64,000 nucleotides of DNA from contig NZ_SJDV01000005.1 of assembly GCF_004332155.1 (NCBI RefSeq), positions 202,237 to 266,236 on the forward strand, given 5' to 3'. The stretch comes from Gramella sp. KN1008. Lineage in GTDB: Bacteria > Bacteroidota > Bacteroidia > Flavobacteriales > Flavobacteriaceae. The translations under genes and the position numbers were made by a program. Below are positions 32,698 through 41,952 of the stretch, piece after piece (the stretch's first letter is position 1; every line of letters begins with the position of its first letter). Under the pieces are notes generated by a model. The model made no database searches. It was not told the DNA's origin and saw nothing but the letters and a program-made list of their open reading frames with translations.

Positions 32698-33477
32698 CTA
32701 GAACTTCTTAAACATACTTGACATTTTTTCCTGTTCTTCTTTTGCAAGTTCCTCATCTACAAGAATTCTACCGCTATGTTCATCGGTAATGATCTTCTTG
32801 CGACCTGCGATCTCCATAATCACCTGTGGAGGAATGGTAAAGAAGGAACCTCCAGATGCACCACGTTCTACAGGAACTACTGCAAGACCATTCTTTACAT
32901 TACTTCTTATTCTTTTATAAGCGGTAACCAGTCTTTCCTCGATGTTCTTTTCGTACTCCTTGGATTTCTCAATAAGAGCCTGCTCTTCCTTTTCGGTTTC
33001 CTTTAAGATCTCGTCAAGTTCACCTTTTTTATGTTTAAGGTGTGCTTCTCTTTCAGAAAGCTTTTCTTTGGTTTGAGCAATGACCTCTTTCTTCTGCTCG
33101 ATCTTTGCCTTATACTCTTTGATATGCTTTTCAGAAAGTTCTATCTCAAGCTCCTGGAACTCTATTTCCTTGCTCAGAGCGTTGAATTCCCTGTTGTTAC
33201 GAACATTTTTCTGCTGATCAGAATATTTTTTAATCGTAGACTTAGACTCCTCAATCTGGTTCTTCTTGTTCTTGATGTCATTTTCAATGACTTCTATATC
33301 GGCATCCAGTTTTTCCAGGCGTCTGTTTAAACCTGCTACTTCATCTTCCAGATCTTCAACTTCAAGGGGAAGCTCACCACGTACGTTTCTAATTTCATCG
33401 ATTCTCGAATCTACCAACTGAAGATCGTACAGTGATCTTAACTTCTCTTCTACAGTAACATCGTTTTTTTTCGCCAT
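32698..33477 (-). CDS. Coiled-coil protein of the C4 zinc-ribbon (zf-RING_7) family, metal site lost
   Basis: 259 residues. Residues about 20-190 form a long charged coiled coil (NRRLEKLDADIEVIENDIKN, QQKNVRNNREFNALSKEIEF). The C-terminal ~60 residues align with the usual zinc ribbon (GASGGSFFTIPPQ and HSGRILVDEEL), but the expected CxxC pairs are absent: ERGASGG and DEHSGR have no Cys. The family pairs with Nif3, and here the nif3-like gene is directly upstream with one base between. Function unknown; possibly a structural partner or scaffold. Confidence 0.85.
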   Translation of the reverse strand: MAKKNDVTVEEKLRSLYDLQLVDSRIDEIRNVRGELPLEVEDLEDEVAGLNRRLEKLDADIEVIENDIKNKKNQIEESKSTIKKYSDQQKNVRNNREFNALSKEIEFQELEIELSEKHIKEYKAKIEQKKEVIAQTKEKLSEREAHLKHKKGELDEILKETEKEEQALIEKSKEYEKNIEERLVTAYKRIRSNVKNGLAVVPVERGASGGSFFTIPPQVIMEIAGRKKIITDEHSGRILVDEELAKEEQEKMSSMFKKF

Positions 33478-33478
33478 A

Positions 33479-34573
33479 TTATAAATAGTTGATTGGATTG
33501 GTGTTTGTATCTGCTAAAATAAGTGCAAAACTACTAATTTTTTTGCTAAGAAAAGAATATAGTAAATTTTTTGTAAACTGCTCGCTTTCATAGTGTCCAA
33601 TGTCGGCTAACACGAGCTTTTCCCCGGCTTTATAAAAATCGTGATATTTAAGATCTGCCGTAATAAATATATCGGCACCGGCAGCTATCGCATTATCTAT
33701 TGCAAAAGCACCGCTGCCACCCAGCACGGCAACCTTTTTTACCGGTTTATGCAATAGTTTTGAATGTCTTATGCATCCGCAGCCAAAAACTTCCTTTACA
33801 TTTTTCAGGAAATCTTTTTCATCGATTGCTTCCTCCAGTTCCCCCACCATTCCCATACCTAGATGTTGATTTTTGTTCTCCAGGCTATGGATCTCATATG
33901 CAACTTCTTCATAGGGATGAGATGTAAAAAGATTTTTAAGGATTCTTGCTTCCAGATGCACAGGATATGTTATCCCTATCTGTACTTCTTCTTCAAAGTG
34001 AACCTCACCCTTTTCTCCAATCACGGGATTCGACTCCTCATTACCTTTAAAAGAACCTTTTCCAGTTGTATTGAAACTGCAATTATCATAATTGCCGATG
34101 CTTCCGCCACCGGCATCAAATAAAGCCTTTCTTACTTCGTCAGCGTTTTTTATCGGAACAAATGTGGTGAGTTTTTTTATGGAATCTTTTCGTGGAATGA
34201 GGATTTGCCTGTTCTTTAAGCCAAGCTTTTCAGAAATCATATCATTTACTCCCTTATACTGGTTGTCCAGAGCAGTGTGAATGGCGTAGATGGCGATATC
34301 ATTTTTAATGGCTTTTAATACTGTCCTTTCAACATAATTCTTACCGGTGAGCTTTTTTAAACCTGAAAAGATAATAGGATGAAAACTGATAATAAGGTTA
34401 CAGTCTTTTTTGATGGCTTCATCTACGGTCGCTTCCAGGGTGTCCAGAGTAATCAGAGCCCCAGTGACATGAGCAGATTTATCGCCCACCAGCAGCCCTA
34501 CATTGTCAAAATCTTCGGCATAGCTTAAAGGTGCAAAATCTTCTATAAGATCAATTACTTCCTGTATGGTCAT
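33479..34573 (-). CDS. Nif3-like dinuclear metal centre protein (GTP cyclohydrolase I type 2/NIF3 family)
   Basis: 364 residues, the long Nif3 form with an inserted PII-like middle domain (about 125-240). Metal-binding landmarks are DNVGLLVGD, ISFHPIIFSG, AIHTALDNQYKGVND and the C-terminal ITADLKYHDF and ADIGHYESE. The family is widespread but its reaction is unsettled. It is translationally linked to the downstream coiled-coil gene. The upstream intergenic region is shared with divergent lpxK. Confidence 0.9.
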   Translation of the reverse strand: MTIQEVIDLIEDFAPLSYAEDFDNVGLLVGDKSAHVTGALITLDTLEATVDEAIKKDCNLIISFHPIIFSGLKKLTGKNYVERTVLKAIKNDIAIYAIHTALDNQYKGVNDMISEKLGLKNRQILIPRKDSIKKLTTFVPIKNADEVRKALFDAGGGSIGNYDNCSFNTTGKGSFKGNEESNPVIGEKGEVHFEEEVQIGITYPVHLEARILKNLFTSHPYEEVAYEIHSLENKNQHLGMGMVGELEEAIDEKDFLKNVKEVFGCGCIRHSKLLHKPVKKVAVLGGSGAFAIDNAIAAGADIFITADLKYHDFYKAGEKLVLADIGHYESEQFTKNLLYSFLSKKISSFALILADTNTNPINYL

Positions 34574-34694
34574 AATTTAATATTTTAGCTTTTGTTTTAA
34601 GGCTGAAGAACAAGTGAAAATTGTAGAAAAATTATCCATTTTTTTAATTTTAGAGCTTCAGCCGTTCAAATATAAATATTATAGATAGCCTTTC

Positions 34695-35705
34695 ATGCCG
34701 AAACTGCGAAAATTGCTCTTCCCTTTTTCCGTCCTTTACCATGTTATTACTGGCATTAGGAATCAGCTATATGACAATAATATTTTAAAATCTTCATCTT
34801 ATGATCTTCCGGTGATAGGTGTGGGGAATCTCAACATGGGAGGTACAGGAAAGTCGCCAATGATCGAATACCTTCTGAAATTACTTTCTTCAGAATATAA
34901 ACTGGCGACTCTAAGTCGCGGATATAAGCGAGAAAGCGCCGGGTTTCAGCTGGTTGAGAGCGATGTTGCTGCCAGCAGGGTGGGGGATGAGCCTTTGCAG
35001 TTCAAGAATAAATTTCCTGAGGCAATTGTAGCTGTAGATGCCAATAGAAAAAAAGGTATCGCAGAATTACAAATTTTTACGCCTGATGTCATCCTTTTAG
35101 ATGATGCTTTTCAGCACCGGCAGGTAAAGGCTGGTTTCTATATATTGTTAACGGGTTACGGAGACCTGTATGTAGACGATCTTTTGTTGCCAGGGGGAAA
35201 TTTAAGGGAATCTTCTACGGGTGCTGAAAGAGCAGATGTAATAGTAGTGACCAAATGTCCGGCCGATCTCTCTCATGAGGAAATGGACCGAATAAGGGGA
35301 AAGATCAGACCTAACCCACAGCAGGGCCTTTATTTTTCATATATAAAATACTCCGATACAATAATTTCAAAAACAGATGAAAGACCTCTGAAAGATGTTT
35401 CAGCTTCAGAATTCTTTTTGGTCACCGGAATAGCCAATCCCAAACATTTTCTGGAGTTTTTAGCTTCTAAAGATATACGTCTTGATCATCTCAGGTTTCC
35501 GGATCATCATAGTTTTTCAGCCAAGGAGATAAAAGAACTTAAAAACAATCCAAAGAAAATTCTGACTACAGAAAAGGATTATATGAGATTAAAAGACAGG
35601 TTGCCGGAGAAGCAGATATATTACTTACCCATTAAAACGAAATTCCTTAATAACGGGGAGACAGGTTTCAATAAAATGATTTTTGATTTTATAAATAAAA
35701 AATGA
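34695..35705 (+). CDS. lpxK: Tetraacyldisaccharide 4'-kinase
   Basis: Inner-membrane-bound kinase that phosphorylates the lipid A precursor (DS-1-P) to lipid IVA. 336 residues. The Walker A motif is NMGGTGKSPMIEYLL, preceded by PVIGVGNLN. RGYKR, VGDEPLQF, ILLDDAFQHRQ and LLPGGNLRE are conserved, with TTEKDYMRL near the end. An N-terminal hydrophobic segment (LFPFSVLYHVITGI) is typical. Monocistronic; its TGA stop lies inside the left arm of the terminator stem. Confidence 0.95.
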   Translation: MPKLRKLLFPFSVLYHVITGIRNQLYDNNILKSSSYDLPVIGVGNLNMGGTGKSPMIEYLLKLLSSEYKLATLSRGYKRESAGFQLVESDVAASRVGDEPLQFKNKFPEAIVAVDANRKKGIAELQIFTPDVILLDDAFQHRQVKAGFYILLTGYGDLYVDDLLLPGGNLRESSTGAERADVIVVTKCPADLSHEEMDRIRGKIRPNPQQGLYFSYIKYSDTIISKTDERPLKDVSASEFFLVTGIANPKHFLEFLASKDIRLDHLRFPDHHSFSAKEIKELKNNPKKILTTEKDYMRLKDRLPEKQIYYLPIKTKFLNNGETGFNKMIFDFINKK

Positions 35706-35727
35706 GGTGCGGGGAGCACCTCATTTT
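35699..35727 (+). terminator. Terminator of lpxK overlapping its stop codon
   Basis: Perfect 12-bp stem AAAATGAGGTGC (35699-35710) pairs with 35716-35727 across a 5-nt loop. The TGA stop (35703-35705) is within the stem. Confidence 0.8.
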
Positions 35728-35812
35728 ATTTTGGCTAATTCAAACTATATAAGATAAGTCTTCTCTATATAATTTTACTGGCCTTATATTAAACAAAGCA
35801 CGTGCCAAAGAA

Positions 35813-38041
35813 TTAAACAGTTGTTTCTCTGGGTGCTAGATATTTATTGATTTTATGGAAGAATTCCTCTGTTTTATAAGGTTTTGGGATGATGTCGTTA
35901 AAACCGTTGAGGTAAAATTCATCAAGGTTTTCATCAAGGGTAACCGCCGTTAGAGCAATAATAGGAATCTCTGCATTGAACTTTCTTATTTCTATGGTAG
36001 CCTCAATTCCGCTTATCCCTGGCATATGTATATCCATGAGGATGAGGTCAAAATGATTATTTTGTACTTTTTCTATTGCCGTGGTTCCGTTATCGGCAAC
36101 ATCACAGATCACTTTATTCTTTTCCAGAATCTTTCGGGTGATCATCTGGTTGATTTTATTGTCTTCCACTACAAGGATACGCTTATCCTCCATGATATCG
36201 TTAGAGATCTTTGGATCATCAATCTTTTCCGGAACAGGAGTTTTTTGAACTTCTGCTTCAGCTGTTTCAAATTGAAGTTCGAAACTGAATTTTGAACCCT
36301 GTCCTAATTCACTTTCAAGTTCAATTTCACTGTTAAGCAGGCTCAAAAGATTCTTTACGATTGAAAGCCCCAATCCCGTACCACCAAATTTCCGGTTGAT
36401 CTGAGTGGAGCCCTGGGTAAAGTTTTCGAATATTGCCTTTTGTTTTTCTTTGCTAATGCCTTCACCATTATCCCGAATGTCGAATTGAAGAAAGATATTC
36501 TTTCCCTCCTGCCTATTTTTCTTGACAGAAATCCAGATATCACCATCTTCAGTGAATTTGATGGAATTCCCTATCAGATTAATTAAGATCTGGGAGATTT
36601 TAAGTGGATCCCCGATCAATTCCTTAGGGATGCTTTCGTCAAAATCAAAATGAAGTTTGGTTTTCTTTTCATCTGCAGAATTCTTCAGGGCAATCAGCAC
36701 ATCAGACATTCTTTTCTTAAGATTGAAAGTAGATTTGACAATCTCTACTTTGTTTGCCTCAAGCTTATTAAGGTCTAAAATATTATTGATTAGTGATAAC
36801 AGATATTCACCCGAAAACTTGAGGGAATTAAGATGTTCTTTCTGACTTTCAGTAGGGCTTTCCTCCATAAGCAGGTGGGTAAGGCCTGTTACGGCATAAA
36901 GAGGAGTTCTTAGCTCATGGGTAATGGTAGAAAGGAACTGCGCTTTGGCCATAGAAGCTTTTTCAGCATTTTCCTTTGCGAGTATCAATTCAGAATTTTT
37001 CTTCTGTAAGAGCTCATTTGCTCTTGCTCTTAGATTATTGTTCTTGTACAATGAAAGGGTAAGAAGCGAAAGGATTGTTATGAGCGCCACACTTAAGATA
37101 GTGGTTAGCTTATTTACCTTCAGAGTTTTTTCCTGTTCCGCATTTTGCAGCGTGAGTTCATTTACGGTAGACTTTAAAGATTCCATCCCAAAGCGCTCAT
37201 TTGTTTCGCTGGCCAGTGCTTCCTTGTTCATATTGAACACAGCTTCCTGGATTTCAATAGCTTTTTTCAGGTACTCAAGAGCTTTACCCGGATCGTTTTG
37301 TAATTCGGCTATCTGGCTTAGCAAGCTGTAGGAATACATTTTCATTCCTATAAAATCTCCCGAATCGGCGAGGTTAAAGGCGCCTAAAGCGGATTGCTCA
37401 GCCTTTTCAAGATCATTTTCCCGTATTAGGTATCGGGCCCGGTAATAATGTAGCCTGGAAAGTTCATAATTATTCTCACTTTCCTTTAAATAGATTTCTG
37501 CATTATTTAAAAAAGAACTGGCCTTGTCTTTCGTGTTCTTATCTCTCAGGAAGACCACCGCCTTATTTAAGGCAATTATCCCTAATTGTTCGGCATTTTC
37601 TTCTTTTTCATAATATTGTTCTGAAAGGTCGAAATATTTCAGGGCGCGGTCGGTCTCACCCTTGGACAAGAAGAGTTTACCGTAGAGGATGTAGGAATAG
37701 GCCAGACCCGATTCGTCATTTATTTCTCTTTGTATTTTAATGGCACGTTGAAGCTGGGTTATACCTTGATCGTATTCATGTCGCACATGATACATCCTCG
37801 CAAGTATGCCGCTGGCCAGGGCAATGTAGCGTTTATGGTCTATGCGCTTTGCCAGTTCCAGGGATTTGTTAAGTTGCATCTGAGCCTTATCAAACTCCAT
37901 TATATCAATGGACTTCTCAGCTTCATTTAATAATTGTTTTATTTGGGCAGGGCGAGGTTGAGCTTCATCTATCTTTGAATCCTGAAAACTCAAGGTTAGA
38001 AAACAACAAAATAATAAAAAGGTTAGCTTCAAGTTCTTCAT
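35813..38041 (-). CDS. TPR-containing hybrid sensor histidine kinase
   Basis: 742 residues. A signal sequence (about 1-20) comes first. Periplasmic tetratricopeptide repeats (about 30-270) follow, then a single transmembrane helix (312-332) and a coiled coil. HisKA has His375 (THELRTP). The HATPase carries the N-box (GNSIKF, Asn492), DNGEGIS and GGTGLGLS. A receiver domain has phospho-acceptor Asp670 (LILMDIHMPG) and conserved ALTA and KPY. No output DNA-binding domain or adjacent response regulator is present, so the cognate partner is elsewhere or a phosphorelay is used. The ligand sensed is unknown. Confidence 0.93.
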   Translation of the reverse strand: MKNLKLTFLLFCCFLTLSFQDSKIDEAQPRPAQIKQLLNEAEKSIDIMEFDKAQMQLNKSLELAKRIDHKRYIALASGILARMYHVRHEYDQGITQLQRAIKIQREINDESGLAYSYILYGKLFLSKGETDRALKYFDLSEQYYEKEENAEQLGIIALNKAVVFLRDKNTKDKASSFLNNAEIYLKESENNYELSRLHYYRARYLIRENDLEKAEQSALGAFNLADSGDFIGMKMYSYSLLSQIAELQNDPGKALEYLKKAIEIQEAVFNMNKEALASETNERFGMESLKSTVNELTLQNAEQEKTLKVNKLTTILSVALITILSLLTLSLYKNNNLRARANELLQKKNSELILAKENAEKASMAKAQFLSTITHELRTPLYAVTGLTHLLMEESPTESQKEHLNSLKFSGEYLLSLINNILDLNKLEANKVEIVKSTFNLKKRMSDVLIALKNSADEKKTKLHFDFDESIPKELIGDPLKISQILINLIGNSIKFTEDGDIWISVKKNRQEGKNIFLQFDIRDNGEGISKEKQKAIFENFTQGSTQINRKFGGTGLGLSIVKNLLSLLNSEIELESELGQGSKFSFELQFETAEAEVQKTPVPEKIDDPKISNDIMEDKRILVVEDNKINQMITRKILEKNKVICDVADNGTTAIEKVQNNHFDLILMDIHMPGISGIEATIEIRKFNAEIPIIALTAVTLDENLDEFYLNGFNDIIPKPYKTEEFFHKINKYLAPRETTV

Positions 38042-38083
38042 TCGGGAAAAATAGCAAGCTGCTGTTACTGTGGTTAAATATAG

Positions 38084-39091
38084 CTATTTATCGTTAATGA
38101 GTGAAATTAAATCGATAAGACGTCTGGAGTAGCCATATTCATTATCATACCAGCCTATTATTTTTATAAGTGTTCCGTCAATTACCGACGTCATTTGCGC
38201 ATCAAAAACGCAACTATGCTCATTGTCAAGGATATCCACGCTGACAATAGGATCTTCGGTGTATTGAATTATTCCTTTCATGGAATTTACCGATGCCTCC
38301 CTAAAAAGCTGATTTACTTCAGATATATCTGTCTTTTTTTCAACGTTAAGGGTCATATCTGTTAGCGAGCCATTTGGTACCGGAACCCGGATACCGCATC
38401 CGCCAATCACATTGCTTAGATCAGGGAAAATATGAGTTAAGGCTTTGGCTGCTCCTGTTGTTGTGGGTATAATTGACTGTGCGGCAGCCCTGCTTCTCCT
38501 AAGATCCTTATGAGGTTTATCATGCAGGCTCTGGTCTGAAGTATAAGAATGCACCGTGGTTATATAGGCCTGATTTACCTTCAGATTATCATTGATCACT
38601 TTGAGCATTGGTGCTGCATTGTTCGTGGTACAGGATGCATTTGAGATAATTTTTTCGGTACCGTCTAAAATATGTTCATTGACGCCCAGTACAACCATTT
38701 TTATATTTTCATCCTGTGGTGGAACCGATAGGATTATTTTTTTAACACCTGCCTTGAGATGTGGCTTTAAAGATGCTTCGGTTTTGAACTGTCCAGAGCA
38801 TTCTACCACGTAATCCACTTCATAATCATTCCAGGGGATATCCCCGGGATTTCTGTAACGAAGTAAAGGAATAAGCCTGCCGTCTACAATTATACCTTCC
38901 TCTTTGAAACTTACTTCAGCTTTTAAGGTTCTGTGAACACTGTCGTATTTTAAAAGATGAGCGAGACTTTGCGAATCGTGAATATCATTAATTGCAACCA
39001 CCTGAATGGACGGGTGGCTTAACAATAAACGAAAAAGACTTCTTCCTATTCTGCCAAAACCATTAATGGCAATATTAATAGTTGGGGCCAT
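38084..39091 (-). CDS. gap: Glyceraldehyde-3-phosphate dehydrogenase, type I
   Basis: 335-residue glycolytic/gluconeogenic enzyme. NAD-binding INGFGRIGRSLF, catalytic Cys154 in NASCTTNNAAP and His181 in TTVHSYTSDQSLHD are present, plus WYDNEYGYSRR. The residue after CTTN is Asn instead of the more common Cys, and the VVECSGQF segment differs from the usual ESTG, marking a distinct paralogue group. It starts 7 bp after lipA and is probably in the same transcript, an uncommon pairing. Confidence 0.93.
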   Translation of the reverse strand: MAPTINIAINGFGRIGRSLFRLLLSHPSIQVVAINDIHDSQSLAHLLKYDSVHRTLKAEVSFKEEGIIVDGRLIPLLRYRNPGDIPWNDYEVDYVVECSGQFKTEASLKPHLKAGVKKIILSVPPQDENIKMVVLGVNEHILDGTEKIISNASCTTNNAAPMLKVINDNLKVNQAYITTVHSYTSDQSLHDKPHKDLRRSRAAAQSIIPTTTGAAKALTHIFPDLSNVIGGCGIRVPVPNGSLTDMTLNVEKKTDISEVNQLFREASVNSMKGIIQYTEDPIVSVDILDNEHSCVFDAQMTSVIDGTLIKIIGWYDNEYGYSRRLIDLISLINDK

Positions 39092-39098
39092 TAGCTGA

Positions 39099-39980
39099 CT
39101 AGTTTATATGTTTTTGAGCTTTATATGAAGATCTAACCAGTGCACTGCTTTCCACATGTCTAAAGCCCAGATCGAGCCCGATAGCTTCATATTTTTTGAA
39201 CTGGTCTGGAGTAACGAACTGTTTCACTGGCAGGTGTTTTTTACTTGGTTGTAAATACTGGCCTATGGTAACAATATCAACTCCTGCCTCTTTAAGATCG
39301 TGCAGTGTCTGGATCACTTCATCTTCCTGCTCTCCAAGGCCCAGCATGATACCGGATTTGGTCCTGCGTATACCACTTTCCTTTAAATATTTTAATACAC
39401 CGAGGCTTCGTTCATATTTTGCCTGAATCCTCACCTCCCGGGTAAGTCGTTTTACGGTTTCCATATTATGAGAAACCACTTCAGGCATCACTTCCACGAT
39501 TCGGTCTATATTCCTTTCATTTCCCTGAAAATCAGGAATGAGGGTCTCCAGTGTGGTCTCGGGATTCATTCTTCTTATAGCCTTGACTGTTTCAGCCCAC
39601 ATGATAGATCCCATATCCTTAAGATCATCGCGATCCACACTTGTAATAACAGCATGCTTGATCTTCATGAGCTTGATAGATCGGGCTACTTTTTCAGGTT
39701 CATCCCAGTCTACGGTCTCCGGTCTTCCTGTTTTCACGCCGCAAAAACCACATGATCGGGTACAAATATTACCCAGGATCATAAAGGTAGCGGTCCCTTC
39801 GCTCCAGCATTCTCCCATGTTAGGACAACTTCCTGAAGTACAGATAGTATGAAGGTCATACTTGTCTACAAGGTTTCTTAATTCGGTATATTTCTTTCCG
39901 GTAGGGAGTTTAACACGAAGCCACTTAGGTTTTGGCTTTCTTTCGGTTTTAGATTCTACGGGTGCAACGTCTGTATTCAT
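39099..39980 (-). CDS. lipA: Lipoyl synthase
   Basis: Radical SAM enzyme inserting sulfur at C6 and C8 of octanoyl-protein. 293 residues. The auxiliary cluster motif CTSGSCPNMGEC (CX4CX5C) and the radical-SAM motif CTRSCGFC (CX3CX2C) are both present, with the C-terminal RSSY serine motif in SSALVRSSYKA. Family blocks AVITSVDRDDL and SGIMLGLGE are intact. First gene of a two-gene unit with gap; a -7 box lies just upstream. Confidence 0.97.
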   Translation of the reverse strand: MNTDVAPVESKTERKPKPKWLRVKLPTGKKYTELRNLVDKYDLHTICTSGSCPNMGECWSEGTATFMILGNICTRSCGFCGVKTGRPETVDWDEPEKVARSIKLMKIKHAVITSVDRDDLKDMGSIMWAETVKAIRRMNPETTLETLIPDFQGNERNIDRIVEVMPEVVSHNMETVKRLTREVRIQAKYERSLGVLKYLKESGIRRTKSGIMLGLGEQEDEVIQTLHDLKEAGVDIVTIGQYLQPSKKHLPVKQFVTPDQFKKYEAIGLDLGFRHVESSALVRSSYKAQKHIN

Positions 39981-39997
39981 AGCAAAAAACTGAGCGT

Positions 39998-40005
39998 CAA
40001 AGATA
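39998..40005 (-). promoter_or_regulatory. Predicted -7 element of lipA-gap
   Basis: Reads TATCTTTG on the minus strand (TAnnTTTG), 17 bp before the lipA ATG. No good -33 match is seen. Confidence 0.4.
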
Positions 40006-40053
40006 CAATAATAAGCTGAACTGCATAAATTAGACCGGACAGCTTTTGCTTCC

Positions 40054-40626
40054 TTACTTAAGTTTTCTATTCTCTATTATTTCGGCTAAAAGTTTCTTGG
40101 CCCTCAGTAGTTTAACCTTCACATTATTCATAGGTTCATTAAGGCTGTTCGCGATCTCTTTATAGCTTTTTTCCTGAAAGAACCGCAGATTTATCACTTC
40201 CTGATAATGGGGCTTTAACTGCTTGATATCTGCCAGGAGTTGTTCAAGATGCTGCTCCTTGATGAGTTTGTCTTCTATGGTTGGAGTTTCATCTGCGATT
40301 TCGTAAAGGCGGTTCTCATCCTGCACACTGGTCTTTGAACTTATTGAAGCACTTTTCTTTCTTATCTGGTCTATGTGAATATTCTTGGAGATCGCTATAA
40401 GCCAGGTGGTGAAGGAGTAATTTTCGTCAAAGGTATCAATCTTGTTAAAGGCTTTGGAGAAGGTTTGGATGGTAATATCCTCAGCTTCGTATTCGTTCTT
40501 GGTCTTTTTGAGCTGAAAGCCATATACATCGTTCCAGTACTTGTCCAGCAGGTAATTGAAAGCTGCCTGGCTACCTTCCTTAGCCTCTTTGATCTTTTCC
40601 AGGAGTGGGTCCGGATTTATTTCCAA
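40054..40626 (-). CDS. RNA polymerase sigma factor, ECF-like sigma-70 family
   Basis: 190 residues. Region 2 spans about 25-90 (YWNDVYGFQLKKTKNEYEAE, DITIQTFSKAF, FTTWLIAISKNIHIDQIRKK). Region 4 spans about 130-185 (HYQEVINLRFFQEKSYKEIA, NNVKVKLLRAKKLL). No anti-sigma gene is adjacent. Its start overlaps the end of the upstream glycosyltransferase by 10 bp, which ties its translation to an envelope gene rather than to an anti-sigma factor. Confidence 0.92.
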   Translation of the reverse strand: MEINPDPLLEKIKEAKEGSQAAFNYLLDKYWNDVYGFQLKKTKNEYEAEDITIQTFSKAFNKIDTFDENYSFTTWLIAISKNIHIDQIRKKSASISSKTSVQDENRLYEIADETPTIEDKLIKEQHLEQLLADIKQLKPHYQEVINLRFFQEKSYKEIANSLNEPMNNVKVKLLRAKKLLAEIIENRKLK

Positions 40627-41720
40627 TGTTTTGGTTTTGAAATGAGGTTAGATATAAAGATAGCCATTTGCATAAAGATGAGAAAGAGATCGAAGAACGG
40701 AAATAACCATGCAACGTCCGTTTCATTCAGTTTTTTTGCCGATTTGAAATAAACGAAAGCTTCTACAAGCAGTTTGAAACCTAAAATCCCCAGGACAATT
40801 TCCGGATATACCTGAAGCGCCAGGAGCACTGCCAGCAAGATCCAGAAAATAAATCTCACTATATAAAAGGCACCCAGTAAGAATTTGTGTGTTGTTTTAT
40901 AATGGCTGGCCACTGAAACATGTCTGCGTTTCTGATTGAACCATTCTGAAAACTTATTCTTGGGCACACTACGGGTTATCGAGTCCTGACTGAAACAAAT
41001 AGCCGTATTTTTTGAGGTAGAGGCTTCGTTAACAAAAAGATCATCATCGCCAGATCTCAGGTGCAAATGATTAGCAAAACCTTTTAACTCATAGAACTGT
41101 GTAGAAGTATAGGCCAGGTTGCGTCCAACTCCCATATAAGGGGAGCCCAGGCGGGCATATGAAAAATACTGAATAGCGGTGAGAAGCGTTTCAAAACGTA
41201 TGAGCTTGTTGAGCAAAGACCCGGTGTGGTGAAAATATCCTCCATAACCAAGAACTATGGAAGTGCCAGGTTGAAATTTCGAGGACATTTCTCTTATCCA
41301 GTTCCGGCTCTGAGGAGCACAGTCAGCATCAGTAAATAGTAGATGTTTATTCCGGGCTTTCTTAATGCCCAGGGTCAGGGCATACTTCTTATTGGCCCAA
41401 AAGGCTTCATTGTTCTGAACGTCAACGATCTGTATCCTTGGATCGTTCTTCTGAAATTCCTCAATGATCTCCAGGGTATTGTCTGAAGAAGCATCGTTTA
41501 TAATAATGACTTCAAAATCGGGATAATCCTGTTCTAGGATAGAGGGGAGGAAGTTCGCGATATTTTCTGCTTCATTCTTTGCGCAAATGATTACTGATAT
41601 CGGGACTTGAGGGTGGAGCTGCGTTTTACTTCCGGCAGTTGCGAAAGAAAAAAACGAGAAAAAATAAATAAGACTAATAAGGGTAACAACAATAAATGCT
41701 CCTAGTAGAATTGCTCCCAT
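40617..41720 (-). CDS. Family 2 glycosyltransferase, membrane-bound
   Basis: 367 residues. N-terminal membrane helix (GAILLGAFIVVTLISLIYFF), then a GT-A domain: ICAKNEAENIANFLPSILEQ, IIINDASSDNT, the DxD-like FTDADCAP, and a QKRRHVSVA motif that corresponds to the processive (Q/R)xxRW region. Two to three C-terminal helices follow. Product unknown; cell-envelope glycan or glycolipid is likely. It sits between a 68-residue Cys-containing membrane protein (5-bp gap) and a sigma factor (10-bp overlap). Confidence 0.9.
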   Translation of the reverse strand: MGAILLGAFIVVTLISLIYFFSFFSFATAGSKTQLHPQVPISVIICAKNEAENIANFLPSILEQDYPDFEVIIINDASSDNTLEIIEEFQKNDPRIQIVDVQNNEAFWANKKYALTLGIKKARNKHLLFTDADCAPQSRNWIREMSSKFQPGTSIVLGYGGYFHHTGSLLNKLIRFETLLTAIQYFSYARLGSPYMGVGRNLAYTSTQFYELKGFANHLHLRSGDDDLFVNEASTSKNTAICFSQDSITRSVPKNKFSEWFNQKRRHVSVASHYKTTHKFLLGAFYIVRFIFWILLAVLLALQVYPEIVLGILGFKLLVEAFVYFKSAKKLNETDVAWLFPFFDLFLIFMQMAIFISNLISKPKHWK

Positions 41721-41725
41721 CCAGT

Positions 41726-41932
41726 TTAGTTGATCTTAGGAGTTTCTGAACAATTTTCTCTTTCCTCGGGCATTTTTCCACAATAACTACAGGCTTCTCC
41801 AGATTTATTCAAATATGGGTTCTGGCTGGCACAGGTGCCGGCAAACTTTCCATCTTTCTTGCCCCAGATCTTAATGGCGATACCAGCAAATGCGAGGGCT
41901 AGTAATACAATACTTATAATTAATAGTTTCAT
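41726..41932 (-). CDS. Small Cys-containing membrane protein
   Basis: 68 residues: one N-terminal transmembrane helix (LLIISIVLLALAFAGIAIKIW), then GKKDGKFAGTCASQNPYLN and a C-x-x-C (CSYCGK) with a fourth Cys near the end. The four cysteines suggest metal or disulfide binding. Similar short membrane or secreted proteins occur next to this GT2-sigma pair in flavobacteria as far as I recall. No function known. First gene of the three-gene cassette. Confidence 0.75.
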   Translation of the reverse strand: MKLLIISIVLLALAFAGIAIKIWGKKDGKFAGTCASQNPYLNKSGEACSYCGKMPEERENCSETPKIN

Positions 41933-41952
41933 GTCTGTTCTTTATTCTGTTG

